DNA of 64,000 nucleotides from NCBI RefSeq assembly GCF_014653945.1, contig NZ_BNAU01000005.1, positions 478,088 through 542,087 of the forward strand. The letters run 5' to 3'. The translations under genes and the position numbers were made by a program. The notes beneath the pieces are model-generated. The model had not been told where the DNA came from. It saw only the letters and a list, made by a program, of their open reading frames with translations, and did not search any database. The stretch is from Amycolatopsis deserti (GTDB taxonomy: Bacteria > Actinomycetota > Actinomycetes > Mycobacteriales > Pseudonocardiaceae). Positions 16,396 through 24,092 of this stretch are shown here, piece by piece (within the stretch, counting starts at the first letter, position 1; each line of letters begins with the position of its first letter).

Positions 16396-16770
16396 GTGCC
16401 GCAGCCCTTCGCCACCCGCTGGACGCGCGAAGGGAGCGAAGTGATCGTCACCATCGCCGGCGAGGTCGACCTCTCCACCGCGCCCCGCGTCCGCGAAGCC
16501 GTGAAGGACGCCCGCGACAGCGTCGCCCCGGTGCCGCTCACCACCGTCATCCTCGACCTGTCCGAGGTCGAGCACCTGGACTCCCTGGGCCTGGCGGTCC
16601 TGGTCGAGACGGCCGCCGAATGCCACTCCGCCGAGCAGGCACTGGCGCTGGTCTGCCCGACGCCGGTCGTCACGCGGCCGCTGGAGATGACCGGCCTGGA
16701 CGGAATCCTGACGATCACCGCCTCGCTCGACGAGGCTCGCGAAGCGGCCCGGCGGTATCTCGAGGACTAG
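16396..16770 (+). CDS. STAS-domain anti-sigma factor antagonist
   Basis: A 124-residue STAS protein: VIVTIAGEVDLSTAPRVREAV at about 16-36, then TTVILDLSEVEHLDSLGLAVLVE, in which the Ser of DSLGL is the usual phosphorylation site of SpoIIAA/RsbV proteins. Such proteins bind and sequester RsbW-type kinases to free a sigma factor. GTG start has GGAGGATCC upstream. The neighbouring RsbW-like protein lacks kinase motifs, so the partner kinase may be elsewhere. The last four bases overlap the stop of the convergent membrane gene. Confidence 0.88.
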   Translation: MPQPFATRWTREGSEVIVTIAGEVDLSTAPRVREAVKDARDSVAPVPLTTVILDLSEVEHLDSLGLAVLVETAAECHSAEQALALVCPTPVVTRPLEMTGLDGILTITASLDEAREAARRYLED

Positions 16771-17225
16771 GCGCTAGTGGTGGACCCGGGCCGCACGATC
16801 ATCAGAACCGTGACCACGGCCCACAGGATGTTGAAGATCCCGGTGTACATCGCCAGCCGTGCCGGGGCGCGCGGTTGTGGTTCCGCCTGCTCGGCGATGC
16901 CGTCGAGGATGCCCTGCTGACGTGGCAGCACCACCAGCACGAGCACGCCCGCCGCGATCGCGGTGAGCACAATGGACACGACCACCCAGGCGTCGCCCGT
17001 CACGCCCAGGCTGCCGGCGGTCGCGAAGCCGAAGACCGGGATCGCGATGCCGACGGCGGCGTAGACCCGGCAGATGCGGTGCAGGGTGCGCAGAACTGCG
17101 AGGTCGTGGTCGGTGCCGGCGATCGCGCGGCGGGTCGCGGCGGGGAACATGCTGGCCGCGACCGTGACCGGGCCGATCGCGACGAGCGCCGCGAGCACGT
17201 GGAGGGAGAGCAGAACCTTCGTCAC
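16767..17225 (-). CDS. Four-helix membrane protein (DUF2269-like)
   Basis: A 152-residue protein with four hydrophobic helices: KVLLSLHVLAALVAIGPVTVA at the N-terminus, a second at about 55-75, VVVSIVLTAIAAGVLVLVVL, and MYTGIFNILWAVVTVLMIV at the C-terminus. The pattern LHxxxxxxxxGPxxxA resembles DUF2269 integral membrane proteins of unknown role. GTG 17225 is chosen because the membrane domain starts immediately after it. A 20-residue longer form from ATG 17285 has no better ribosome site. The 3' end overlaps the STAS gene by 4 nt. Confidence 0.7.
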   Translation of the reverse strand: MTKVLLSLHVLAALVAIGPVTVAASMFPAATRRAIAGTDHDLAVLRTLHRICRVYAAVGIAIPVFGFATAGSLGVTGDAWVVVSIVLTAIAAGVLVLVVLPRQQGILDGIAEQAEPQPRAPARLAMYTGIFNILWAVVTVLMIVRPGSTTSA

Positions 17226-17355
17226 GGGCAGGGACGGTAACGGCCGCCGGTGATCTCGGGAACTGGCTCGATGGCCAACTTCCACCGGATTCTCGCCAAC
17301 CGGCTGACCAGGGCGGTCCTGGCGGAGCCGGGCGGCGAGGGCCTACGGTGTCGCC

Positions 17356-18306
17356 ATGCACACCGTCGCCGTGCTGGCGCTGGACGGCGTGGTCCCGTTC
17401 GACCTGGCCACCCCGATCGAGGCCTTCACCCGCACCCGGCTGCCGGACGGCCGCCCGGCCTACTGGGTGCGGGTTTGCGCCCCGAGCCCGACCGTCGACG
17501 CGGGCACGTTCACGCTGCAGGCCGAGTGGGGCCTCGAGGCGCTCGCCGACGCCGACACGATCATCCTGCCCGGCTGCGTGGACCCGGCGGTGCCGGTGCC
17601 GGAGGACGTGCTGGACGCGCTGCGCAAGGCGGCCGCCGACGGCACGCGCATCGCCTCGATCTGCGCCGGCGCGTTCGTCCTGGCCGCGACCGGGCTGCTC
17701 GACGGGCTTCGCGCGACCACGCACTGGGTCGCCGCGGACCAGCTCGCGCGGCGGCACCCGGAGGTCGAGGTGGACCCGGACGTGCTGTACGTGGACAACG
17801 GCCAGTTCCTCACCTCGGCGGGCGCGGCGGCCGGGCTGGACCTGTGCCTGCACCTCATCCGGCGCGACCACGGCTCCGCGGTGGCCGCCGACGCCGCGCG
17901 GCTGTCGGTGATGCCGCTGGAACGGGAGGGCGGCCAGGCGCAGTTCATCGTGCACGACCAGCCGCCGGCGCCGCGGGGTTCGCTGCTGGAGCCGGTGCTG
18001 CGGTGGATGACCGACCACCTGGACCGGGACCTGACGCTGGCGGACGTGGCGGCGCGCGCGGGAATGAGCACCCGGTCGCTGAACCGCCACTTCCGCGAGC
18101 AGACCGGGACGACGCCGCTGCAGTGGCTGCACCGCGAACGGATCCGGCAGGCGCAGTACCTGCTGGAGACGACGCGGCACCCGGTGGACCGCATCGCGGG
18201 CCAGGTGGGGTTCGGCTCCCCGACCGCGTTCCGGGATCGCTTCCGGCGGGTGGTCGGCACGAGCCCGAACGCCTACCGGGCGGCGTTCCAGAAGCGGGAC
18301 TCCTGA
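17356..18306 (+). CDS. GlxA-type AraC family regulator with DJ-1/PfpI domain
   Basis: A 316-residue regulator. Residues 1-190 form a DJ-1/PfpI-like sensor with Cys103 in the elbow ICAGAF. Residues about 215-310 carry two AraC helix-turn-helices, with VAARAGMSTRSLNRHFREQT and RIAGQVGFGSPTAFRDRFRR. GlxA-like proteins respond to small metabolites and are usually single activators or repressors. A TACGGT hexamer (17343-17348) is 7 nt before the ATG and there is no ribosome site, suggesting a leaderless mRNA. No obvious target gene is adjacent. Confidence 0.92.
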   Translation: MHTVAVLALDGVVPFDLATPIEAFTRTRLPDGRPAYWVRVCAPSPTVDAGTFTLQAEWGLEALADADTIILPGCVDPAVPVPEDVLDALRKAAADGTRIASICAGAFVLAATGLLDGLRATTHWVAADQLARRHPEVEVDPDVLYVDNGQFLTSAGAAAGLDLCLHLIRRDHGSAVAADAARLSVMPLEREGGQAQFIVHDQPPAPRGSLLEPVLRWMTDHLDRDLTLADVAARAGMSTRSLNRHFREQTGTTPLQWLHRERIRQAQYLLETTRHPVDRIAGQVGFGSPTAFRDRFRRVVGTSPNAYRAAFQKRDS

Positions 18307-18310
18307 CGAT

Positions 18311-18328
18311 CGAGACGGACCCGTCCCG
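18311..18328. promoter_or_regulatory. TetR operator, site 1 (autoregulation)
   Basis: CGAGACGGACCCGTCCCG, arms CGAGACG/CGTCCCG around a 4-nt centre. It matches the operator at 21635-21652 at 14 of 18 positions. It lies 25-42 nt upstream of the TetR ATG and just before the TACTGT -10 hexamer at 18340-18345. Confidence 0.6.
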
Positions 18329-18352
18329 TCCATTCCTGGTACTGTCCCGGAC

Positions 18353-18961
18353 ATGACCCGGACCCGTCGCGCGCCGAGTGGTGCCGCCGTGCTGCGTGTC
18401 GAACTCACCGACGCCATCGTCGAGGTCGTGATCGACGAGCTGGCCGAGAAGGGCTACGCCCGCACCTCCATGGACGGCGTCGCCAAGCGGGCGGAGGTCG
18501 GGAAGAGCTCGCTGTACCGCCGGTGGTCCTCGAAGCAGGACATGGTGGTCGACGCGGTGTCCCAGCTCAGCGTCCCGCTGGTCGACATCCCGGACAGCGG
18601 CTCCCTGCGCGGTGACGTCGAGCGCGCGTTCGAGGTGGTCGCCGAGTGGCTCAGCGACGAGCGCCTGGGCCGGATCCTGCCCGACCTCACCGCCGAGGCC
18701 AAGCGCAACCCGGCCCTGGCCAAGGCGCTGTCCGAGCACCTGGAGAACCCCCGCCGCGCCAAGGCGGAACCGGTGCTCGACCGCGCGATCGCCCGGGGCG
18801 AGCTGCCGCGAGACGTCGACCGCGAGCTCGCGCTCGACATGTTCGCCGCCCCGATCTACTGGCGCCACACCGTCCGCCGCAGCGAGATCACGCCCGAGTT
18901 CCTGGCGCAGCTCGTCGACTCGACGCTGGCGTTCCTCGGCGCCCGGCCGCCGAAGGAGTAG
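18353..18961 (+). CDS. TetR family transcriptional regulator
   Basis: A 202-residue regulator. The N-terminal helix-turn-helix is YARTSMDGVAKRAEV..SSLYRRWSSKQDMV at about 37-68, and the C-terminal part is the TetR_C-like ligand domain with an RRAKAEPVLDRAIARGELP segment. TACTGT (18340-18345) is 7 nt before the ATG without a ribosome site, so translation is likely leaderless. An operator-like palindrome precedes the gene, and two related copies lie between the monooxygenase and permease operons. I infer that it represses all three. Its stop codon abuts the convergent flavin reductase stop. Confidence 0.92.
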   Translation: MTRTRRAPSGAAVLRVELTDAIVEVVIDELAEKGYARTSMDGVAKRAEVGKSSLYRRWSSKQDMVVDAVSQLSVPLVDIPDSGSLRGDVERAFEVVAEWLSDERLGRILPDLTAEAKRNPALAKALSEHLENPRRAKAEPVLDRAIARGELPRDVDRELALDMFAAPIYWRHTVRRSEITPEFLAQLVDSTLAFLGARPPKE

Positions 18962-19429
18962 TCACCGCAGCACCCGGAACGTGCTGCGGTGGAACACCAC
19001 CGGTTCCGCACCGGGGAAATCCGTCAGCGCCGTGATGCCGAGCAGCGCGATGACGTGGTCGCCGGCGTCGATCTCGCCGGTCAGGCGGCATTCCATCTGC
19101 AGCGCGCTGTCCTCGACCAGCACCGCACTCCCGCGCGCCACCCACGGCACCCCGGCGAACCGGTCGCCCTCCGGCATCGCCAGGCTGCGGCAGATCCCGC
19201 CCTGCCCGGCCGACAACACGCTGACCCCCAGCGAGGGCGCCTCCCGCAGCCGCCGCCAGGTCCGCGACTCCTTCCGCACGCACACCGACACCAGCGGCGG
19301 GTCCAGGGACACGGCCGTGAACGTGCTCACCGCCATGCCCACCGGTTCGCCGCCGACCAGCGCGCACACCGCCGCCACACCGCTCGGGAACTGGCCGAAC
19401 GCCGCCCGCAACGTGGTCCCGTCGATCAT
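18962..19429 (-). CDS. Flavin reductase (HsaB/HpaC-like)
   Basis: A 155-residue flavin reductase-like domain: FGQFPSGVAAVCAL at 10-23, the FMN-binding pattern GMAVSTFTAVSLDPPLVSVCV, and a final GDHVIALLGI followed by PVVFHRSTFRVL. It supplies reduced flavin to a separate oxygenase. The oxygenase partner is the acyl-CoA-dehydrogenase-like gene at the head of the same operon. ATG 19429 overlaps the hydrolase stop by 4 nt. Confidence 0.88.
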   Translation of the reverse strand: MIDGTTLRAAFGQFPSGVAAVCALVGGEPVGMAVSTFTAVSLDPPLVSVCVRKESRTWRRLREAPSLGVSVLSAGQGGICRSLAMPEGDRFAGVPWVARGSAVLVEDSALQMECRLTGEIDAGDHVIALLGITALTDFPGAEPVVFHRSTFRVLR

Positions 19430-20364
19430 CTCGCCACTCCTTCCCGCTCGGACGACCAGGTGTCGCGGAGGAACTCCACCGCCGGGTGGACCACCTCCGG
19501 GCTGCTGAACACCGCGGTCGCGTGGTCGGCACCGGGAATGACCTCCAAAGTGGACTCTCCGCCCGCGGAGAGCACCGCCTCGTGCAGCCGCCGGCTCTGC
19601 CCCAGCCCGCACCGGCGGTCGGCGTCGCCGTGGCTGATGCGGAACGGTGGCACCCGCGACGCCGCCGCCACCGCGCGCGACACCGCCGCCCCGGCCACCA
19701 CGTCTCGCCGCGACGCCAGCGGGAACCCGAAGAACTGCGACCCGACGTCCACCATGTTCCGCAGACCTTCGCGCGTGGGCTCGAACGCGTCGTCGACGAT
19801 CCGCGAGAAATCCGTGACCGGGTAGTGCAGCACCACCGCGGACAGCCGCGCGGACACCGCGGGGTGGTCGCCGACCGGTCGTCCGATCCGGTGGGTGAGC
19901 GCGGCCAGCGCCATCAGGTACCCACCCGCGGAGCTGCCCCATCCGGCGATCCGCGTGGCGTCCAGCCCGTACCGGTGCGCGTGCACGCGAACCCACCGGA
20001 TCGCGGCGAGCACGTCCTCCACCGGTTCCGGGTAGCGCGCCTCGCCGGCGAGCCGGTAGTCCAGCGACGCCACCGCGATCGCGTGCCGCGGCAGCGCCGC
20101 CCACGGGCCCATTTCCTTGACGCCGCCGAGGAAACTGCCGCCGTGCGCGTAGACCACGACCGGCACCGGACCGGTCGCGTCGAGCGGGACGTGCAGGTCC
20201 AGCGTCAGCGGGCGCCAGCCGACCGGGGTCGCATACTTGACGTTGAGGTACGACTCGGCCCCGTCGAGCACGCGCACCGGCCGGACCGTCCACAAGCGAG
20301 GTTCGGCCATGTGGTGCGAAGCCGGTCGTGTGAACGGGACTTCGGAAGGATGTGGGAGCGTCAT
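19426..20364 (-). CDS. Alpha/beta hydrolase, BD-FAE/HSL-like esterase
   Basis: A 312-residue hydrolase. VVYAHGGSFLGG near 70-81 is the HGG oxyanion loop, WGSSAGGYLMALA contains the nucleophile GxSxG, and SHGDADRRC and PGADHATAV supply the acid and His. The group cleaves carboxyl esters, lactones or kynurenine formamide. It sits between a flavin monooxygenase and its reductase with 4-nt overlaps on both sides (ATGA at each junction). This suggests that it opens an ester or lactone made by the oxygenase, an inference from context. Confidence 0.85.
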   Translation of the reverse strand: MTLPHPSEVPFTRPASHHMAEPRLWTVRPVRVLDGAESYLNVKYATPVGWRPLTLDLHVPLDATGPVPVVVYAHGGSFLGGVKEMGPWAALPRHAIAVASLDYRLAGEARYPEPVEDVLAAIRWVRVHAHRYGLDATRIAGWGSSAGGYLMALAALTHRIGRPVGDHPAVSARLSAVVLHYPVTDFSRIVDDAFEPTREGLRNMVDVGSQFFGFPLASRRDVVAGAAVSRAVAAASRVPPFRISHGDADRRCGLGQSRRLHEAVLSAGGESTLEVIPGADHATAVFSSPEVVHPAVEFLRDTWSSEREGVAR

Positions 20365-21599
20365 GCCTTGCGCACCCCCGGCAGGTAGTCGCCGGCGTCG
20401 GGGATCTGGCCGGTCAGCTCGGCGGCGCCGACGAACGCGTTCTTGGCGTCGATGCTGTCGTGGCTGGCGAACGTGCGCGCGTTGCGCCAGAACCGGTCCA
20501 GACGGTACTTGTTGGCGGTGCTGCGGGCGCCGGTGAGGTCGTGCACGCGGGCGGTCACGTCCAGCGCCGCCCTGGTGCAGGCGACCTTGACCTTGAAGAA
20601 CTCGGTCATCAGCGCACGCAGGTCGGTGGTCGCGTCGGAGTTCGCCAGCTTCCGGCAGGTGTCCAGCAGGTAGGCGCGGCTCGCGGCGAGGGCGGCGGCC
20701 ATCTCACCGATCTGGCGGTGCATCAGCGGATCCTCCATCGCCGAGCCGAACATCGGCATGCTCGGCCGGTTCAGCCCGCGCAGGTACTCCAGCATCGCCG
20801 CGTACGCGCCCTCCCCGATTCCCTGCAGCAGCAAGGCGTGCCCGGGCAGGACGAGGTCGACGAACACGACCTCCGACTCGGGCGCCGCGTAGTGCCAGCC
20901 GTCGGGCACGAACACCTCGGCGTAGGTGATGGTCTGGCTGATCGTGCCGCGCTGGCCCATGTTGTCCCAGTCTCCGTGCGCCTCCACACCCGGCGCGTCC
21001 AGGCGGATCAGCGCGTGGTGCCGGGAGGTGGCGCCGTCCGGCTCGGTGATGCGGAAGCTGACGTTGGCCAGGTCGCGACCCCCGCCGCCGCTGTTGGTGT
21101 TGAACGTCTTCACGCCGTTGACGACCACGCCGCCGTCGACCCGGCGCCCGGTGACCGGTCCGGTGCCGCCGGTTTCCGCGTTGGAGGCGACGATGCGCCG
21201 CCCCTGGAAGATCAGCTCGTCGGCGAGCGCCTGTTTGGTGGACGCGGGCAGCGGCGCGGACATCACCTCGCGGGCCTGCAGGGCGGTGGTGGCCCAGCAC
21301 TGGCCGGTCGAACCGTCGCCCGCGGTCACCTCCAGCGCCGCCTCGATCACCCGGTCCCAGCCGGCGAAGGTGCCGCCGGTCCAGAGGCCGCCGAACTCGA
21401 CGGGGACGTTCGCGCGCTGCAGGCCGGCCTCGCCGAGCAGGCGCATCGCCTCGGTGGGATCGACGCCGAGCGCGTCCACCTCCACGCCCAGCTCGGCGAT
21501 GCGCGGTCGCAGCGCCTTGGCGCGGGCGACGATTTCGTCGTAACTCGCCGGCGCCGACGGCCAGGCGGGGATTTCGCGGTTTTGCGTGGTCACGGACAT
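20361..21599 (-). CDS. Acyl-CoA dehydrogenase-like flavin-dependent monooxygenase (HsaA/DszC group)
   Basis: A 412-residue protein with the acyl-CoA dehydrogenase fold: AEVGVEVDALG-type N-terminal helices, GLWTGGTFAGWDRVIEAALE, GDGSTGQCW, a mid-domain NGVKTFNTNSGGG and C-terminal YRLDRFWRNARTFASHD. The last motif is typical of group D flavin monooxygenases such as HsaA or DszC, not of true dehydrogenases. Reduced flavin would come from the reductase two genes on. ATG 21599 has GGAAGGA upstream; a longer frame to 21749 would add 50 residues across the operator and is rejected. Confidence 0.85.
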   Translation of the reverse strand: MSVTTQNREIPAWPSAPASYDEIVARAKALRPRIAELGVEVDALGVDPTEAMRLLGEAGLQRANVPVEFGGLWTGGTFAGWDRVIEAALEVTAGDGSTGQCWATTALQAREVMSAPLPASTKQALADELIFQGRRIVASNAETGGTGPVTGRRVDGGVVVNGVKTFNTNSGGGGRDLANVSFRITEPDGATSRHHALIRLDAPGVEAHGDWDNMGQRGTISQTITYAEVFVPDGWHYAAPESEVVFVDLVLPGHALLLQGIGEGAYAAMLEYLRGLNRPSMPMFGSAMEDPLMHRQIGEMAAALAASRAYLLDTCRKLANSDATTDLRALMTEFFKVKVACTRAALDVTARVHDLTGARSTANKYRLDRFWRNARTFASHDSIDAKNAFVGAAELTGQIPDAGDYLPGVRKA

Positions 21600-21634
21600 G
21601 AACGTCGTCCTTCCGGGAGATTTCGATGAATGGA

Positions 21635-21652
21635 CGAGACGGTATCGTCTCG
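21635..21652. promoter_or_regulatory. TetR operator, site 2
   Basis: CGAGACGGTATCGTCTCG: 7-bp perfect arms around GTAT, 36-53 nt upstream of the monooxygenase start and inside the divergent intergenic region. Same consensus as the sites at 18311 and 21727. Confidence 0.65.
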
Positions 21653-21726
21653 ACCACGGTAACTCGTCCGGAGCGGACCAACAAGAGTCTGGACAGGCCG
21701 GGAACGCCCGGCGTACGCTGCTCGGA

Positions 21727-21744
21727 CGCGACGATACCGTATCG
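21727..21744. promoter_or_regulatory. TetR operator, site 3
   Basis: CGCGACGATACCGTATCG, with the core palindrome CGATAC-C-GTATCG. Read on the opposite strand, site 2 matches it at 16 of 18 positions. It is placed 70-90 nt upstream of the permease gene, so the divergent promoters would both be covered. Confidence 0.6.
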
Positions 21745-21814
21745 ACCATTCGCGAGCGCTGTTCCGTGGCGTGGTGGGGGGACCGCCATTCACCCCGGAT
21801 GTCCAGGAGTGCTC

Positions 21815-23215
21815 ATGAACCCAGACGGAAACCACCACCGGTTGCGCGCCAACGCGGTGGGCATCTTCGACATGATCCTCATGGTGATCGCGGTGACCGC
21901 ACCGCTGACCGCGGTCGCCTCGAACCTCTCGCTGAGCCTCGCGTTCGGCACCGGCACCGGCACGGTCGGCGTGCTCGTCCTGGTGCTGGTGATCCTGCTG
22001 GTGTTCTCCGCCGGCTACGTGGCCCTGAGCCGCCAGGTGGTCAACGCGGGCGCCTACTTCGCCTACATCGGCTTCGGCCTCGGGCGGCGGATGGGCGGGG
22101 CGTCGGCGCTCGTGGCGACGCTGGCCTACAACCTCGCGGCGGCCGGGATGTCCGTGGCCGTCGGGTACTTCGGGCACCTCGGGCTGTCGGCCTACCTCGG
22201 GGTGGACGTGCCGTGGTGGGTGATCGCGCTGGTGGCGGTCGGGGCCACCTGGGTGGTCGGCTACTTCGGCGTGACGATCGCGGGGAAGGTCAACGTCTTC
22301 GTCGCGGTCACCGAGTTCGCGATGCTGCTGGCGTTCGCGATCGCCGTGCTGGTGCGGCGGCCCGGCGGGTTCTCGGTCGAGGTGTTCGCGCCGGGCACCG
22401 TGCTCGGCGGCAACTTCGGCCTCGCCGTGGTGTTCTGCATCCTGTCCTTCGCCGGGTACGAGGCGGCCGCGATCTACGGCGAAGAGGCGCGGTCGGCGCG
22501 GCGGAACGTCGGCCGGGCAACGTATTCGGCGTTGATCGTGCTGGCGGTGACGTTCGTGTTCGTCATGTGGGCGATCGTGGCGGCGTTCCCGGACGCGGTC
22601 GCGGTGGCGCAGGCCGATCCCGGCGCGCTGCTGGTCGCGGCGATCACCGCGCACCTCGGCGGGTGGGCCGGGCCGGTGCTGAGCCTGATGATCACGTTCA
22701 GCTTCTTCGCGGCGGCGCTGTCCTTCCACGCGATCGCGTCGCGGTACATGTTCTCCCTGGCGCGCGACGGTTTCCTGCCGCGACGGCTGAGCCTGGTGCA
22801 CCCCCGGCGGCAGACGCCGGTATCGGCGGGGACCGTGCAGCTGGTGGTGTGCGTGCTGGTGGTCGTGCCGTTCGCGGTGGCGGGCGCCGATCCGATCGTG
22901 ACCTTCTTCCCCGCGGTCTCCGGGATCACCGCACTGGCGATCATCTACCTGATGGCCGCCTGTTCGGCGAGCATCGTCACCGCCGCCGTGCGCGGGCGGA
23001 TCACCGGTTCGGTGTGGACGGTGCGCGTGGCGCCGTCGATCGCGGGCGTGGCGCTGGTGAGCTGCGGGGTGGTCATCGTCGCGCATTACACGGAGATCAC
23101 CGGCAGCGATTCGCCCGTCATCAGCGCACTGCCGCTGTCCCTCGTCGTCGCCGCGGTCTACGGCTGGATCGCGGCGCGAACCCGGACCGTGACCGAGCAA
23201 CCGGCCCTGGCCTGA
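21815..23215 (+). CDS. APC-superfamily amino acid/polyamine permease
   Basis: A 466-residue transporter with 12 predicted helices. LRANAVGIFDMILMVIAVTA at the N-terminus and the later ISFAGYEAAAIYGEEARSARRN-type segment (written with small differences here) are typical of APC family amino acid carriers. ATG 21815 has AGGAG at 21805-21809. It heads an operon with a cupin and a GNAT gene (gaps of 11 and 9 nt). It likely imports the substrate of the divergent monooxygenase operon, since both are framed by the same TetR-like operators. Substrate unknown. Confidence 0.88.
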   Translation: MNPDGNHHRLRANAVGIFDMILMVIAVTAPLTAVASNLSLSLAFGTGTGTVGVLVLVLVILLVFSAGYVALSRQVVNAGAYFAYIGFGLGRRMGGASALVATLAYNLAAAGMSVAVGYFGHLGLSAYLGVDVPWWVIALVAVGATWVVGYFGVTIAGKVNVFVAVTEFAMLLAFAIAVLVRRPGGFSVEVFAPGTVLGGNFGLAVVFCILSFAGYEAAAIYGEEARSARRNVGRATYSALIVLAVTFVFVMWAIVAAFPDAVAVAQADPGALLVAAITAHLGGWAGPVLSLMITFSFFAAALSFHAIASRYMFSLARDGFLPRRLSLVHPRRQTPVSAGTVQLVVCVLVVVPFAVAGADPIVTFFPAVSGITALAIIYLMAACSASIVTAAVRGRITGSVWTVRVAPSIAGVALVSCGVVIVAHYTEITGSDSPVISALPLSLVVAAVYGWIAARTRTVTEQPALA

Positions 23216-23226
23216 AAGGAAGTTCG

Positions 23227-23625
23227 ATGAGCTACACGCCCAATCCCGGTGACACGCTGGTGTTCGAGAACGACCGCGTGCGGGTGTGGTCGATAACCCT
23301 GCCGCCGCGTGGGATGTACGACTGGCACCAGCACCACCACGACCACCTGATCATCTGGCCGGACCCGGGCCGCGCGGAGGCGCAACGCCTCGGCGACGAG
23401 GACTGGTCGCTGCGGCAGACGGCGGAGGCCGGGTACGTGGCGTTCAAGACCGTCGGCAGCGGTGGGCCCCTGACGCCGCACCGGATCCGGAACCTGGAGG
23501 ACCACGCCGTGACGCACTACATCGTGGAGCTGATCAGCGAACCGTCGCCCAGCCCGGTGGAGCTGCCGTCGGAGACGAACGACCGCGGCTCGGCGGTGGA
23601 CGTCCGGACGGGCGAGCCGTTCTAG
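23227..23625 (+). CDS. Small cupin-domain protein
   Basis: A 132-residue single-domain protein with a cupin-like core: VFENDRVRVWSITLPPRGMYDWHQHHHDH at about 12-40, where a cluster of His residues could bind a metal, then a strand ending in THYIVELIS. Cupins of this size act as dioxygenases, isomerases or binding proteins. The operon context (permease upstream, acetyltransferase downstream) suggests a role in metabolism of the imported compound. Start ATG 23227 lies 11 nt after the permease stop, with GAAAGGAAG upstream. Confidence 0.8.
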   Translation: MSYTPNPGDTLVFENDRVRVWSITLPPRGMYDWHQHHHDHLIIWPDPGRAEAQRLGDEDWSLRQTAEAGYVAFKTVGSGGPLTPHRIRNLEDHAVTHYIVELISEPSPSPVELPSETNDRGSAVDVRTGEPF

Positions 23626-23634
23626 GGAGGTCAC

Positions 23635-24078
23635 GTGCGAGTCGCCCTGCGCCCCGCGACGGAGGGCGACCGCGAGTTCTGCTTCCGGCTGCACGAAGCC
23701 GCGATGGGCGCCTACGTCGCGGCCGTGTGGGGCTGGGACGAGCGGGAGCAGCGCGCCTACCACGACCGCGGTTTCGCGCCCGGCCGCTGGCAGGTCGTGA
23801 CGGTCGACGGGACCGACGCGGGCATGCTCAGCGTCGAGCAGCGCGACGGCTCGCTCTACCTGGGACGGATCGAACTGCTGCCCGAGTTCCAGGGGCGCGG
23901 CGTCGGGAGCGGGCTGATCACGGACCTGATCGCCGACGCGGACCGGCGCGGGTTCGCGCTGGAACTGGACGTGCTGGCGGTCAACACGCGGGCGTACAAG
24001 CTGTACCGGCGGCTGGGTTTCCGCGAGGTGCGCCGCCGTGATCGCAAGATCGCGATGAGGTACCGCGGAACGCCTTGA
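23635..24078 (+). CDS. GNAT family N-acetyltransferase
   Basis: A 147-residue GNAT protein. The acetyl-CoA loop ELLPEFQGRGVGSGLI at about 79-94 (Q/RxxGxG/A) and the C-terminal LAVNTRAYKLYRRLGFREV are canonical. It starts at GTG 23635, 9 nt after the cupin stop, with GGGAGG upstream. It probably acetylates an amine or a product of the same pathway; no substrate can be named. Confidence 0.88.
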   Translation: MRVALRPATEGDREFCFRLHEAAMGAYVAAVWGWDEREQRAYHDRGFAPGRWQVVTVDGTDAGMLSVEQRDGSLYLGRIELLPEFQGRGVGSGLITDLIADADRRGFALELDVLAVNTRAYKLYRRLGFREVRRRDRKIAMRYRGTP

Positions 24079-24092
24079 TCGGCTACGGCATC

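Noticed and set aside
21600-21749. N-terminal extension of the monooxygenase to 21749
   Set aside because: It would run across the TetR operator and promoter region and lacks family similarity; ATG 21599 has a good ribosome site.
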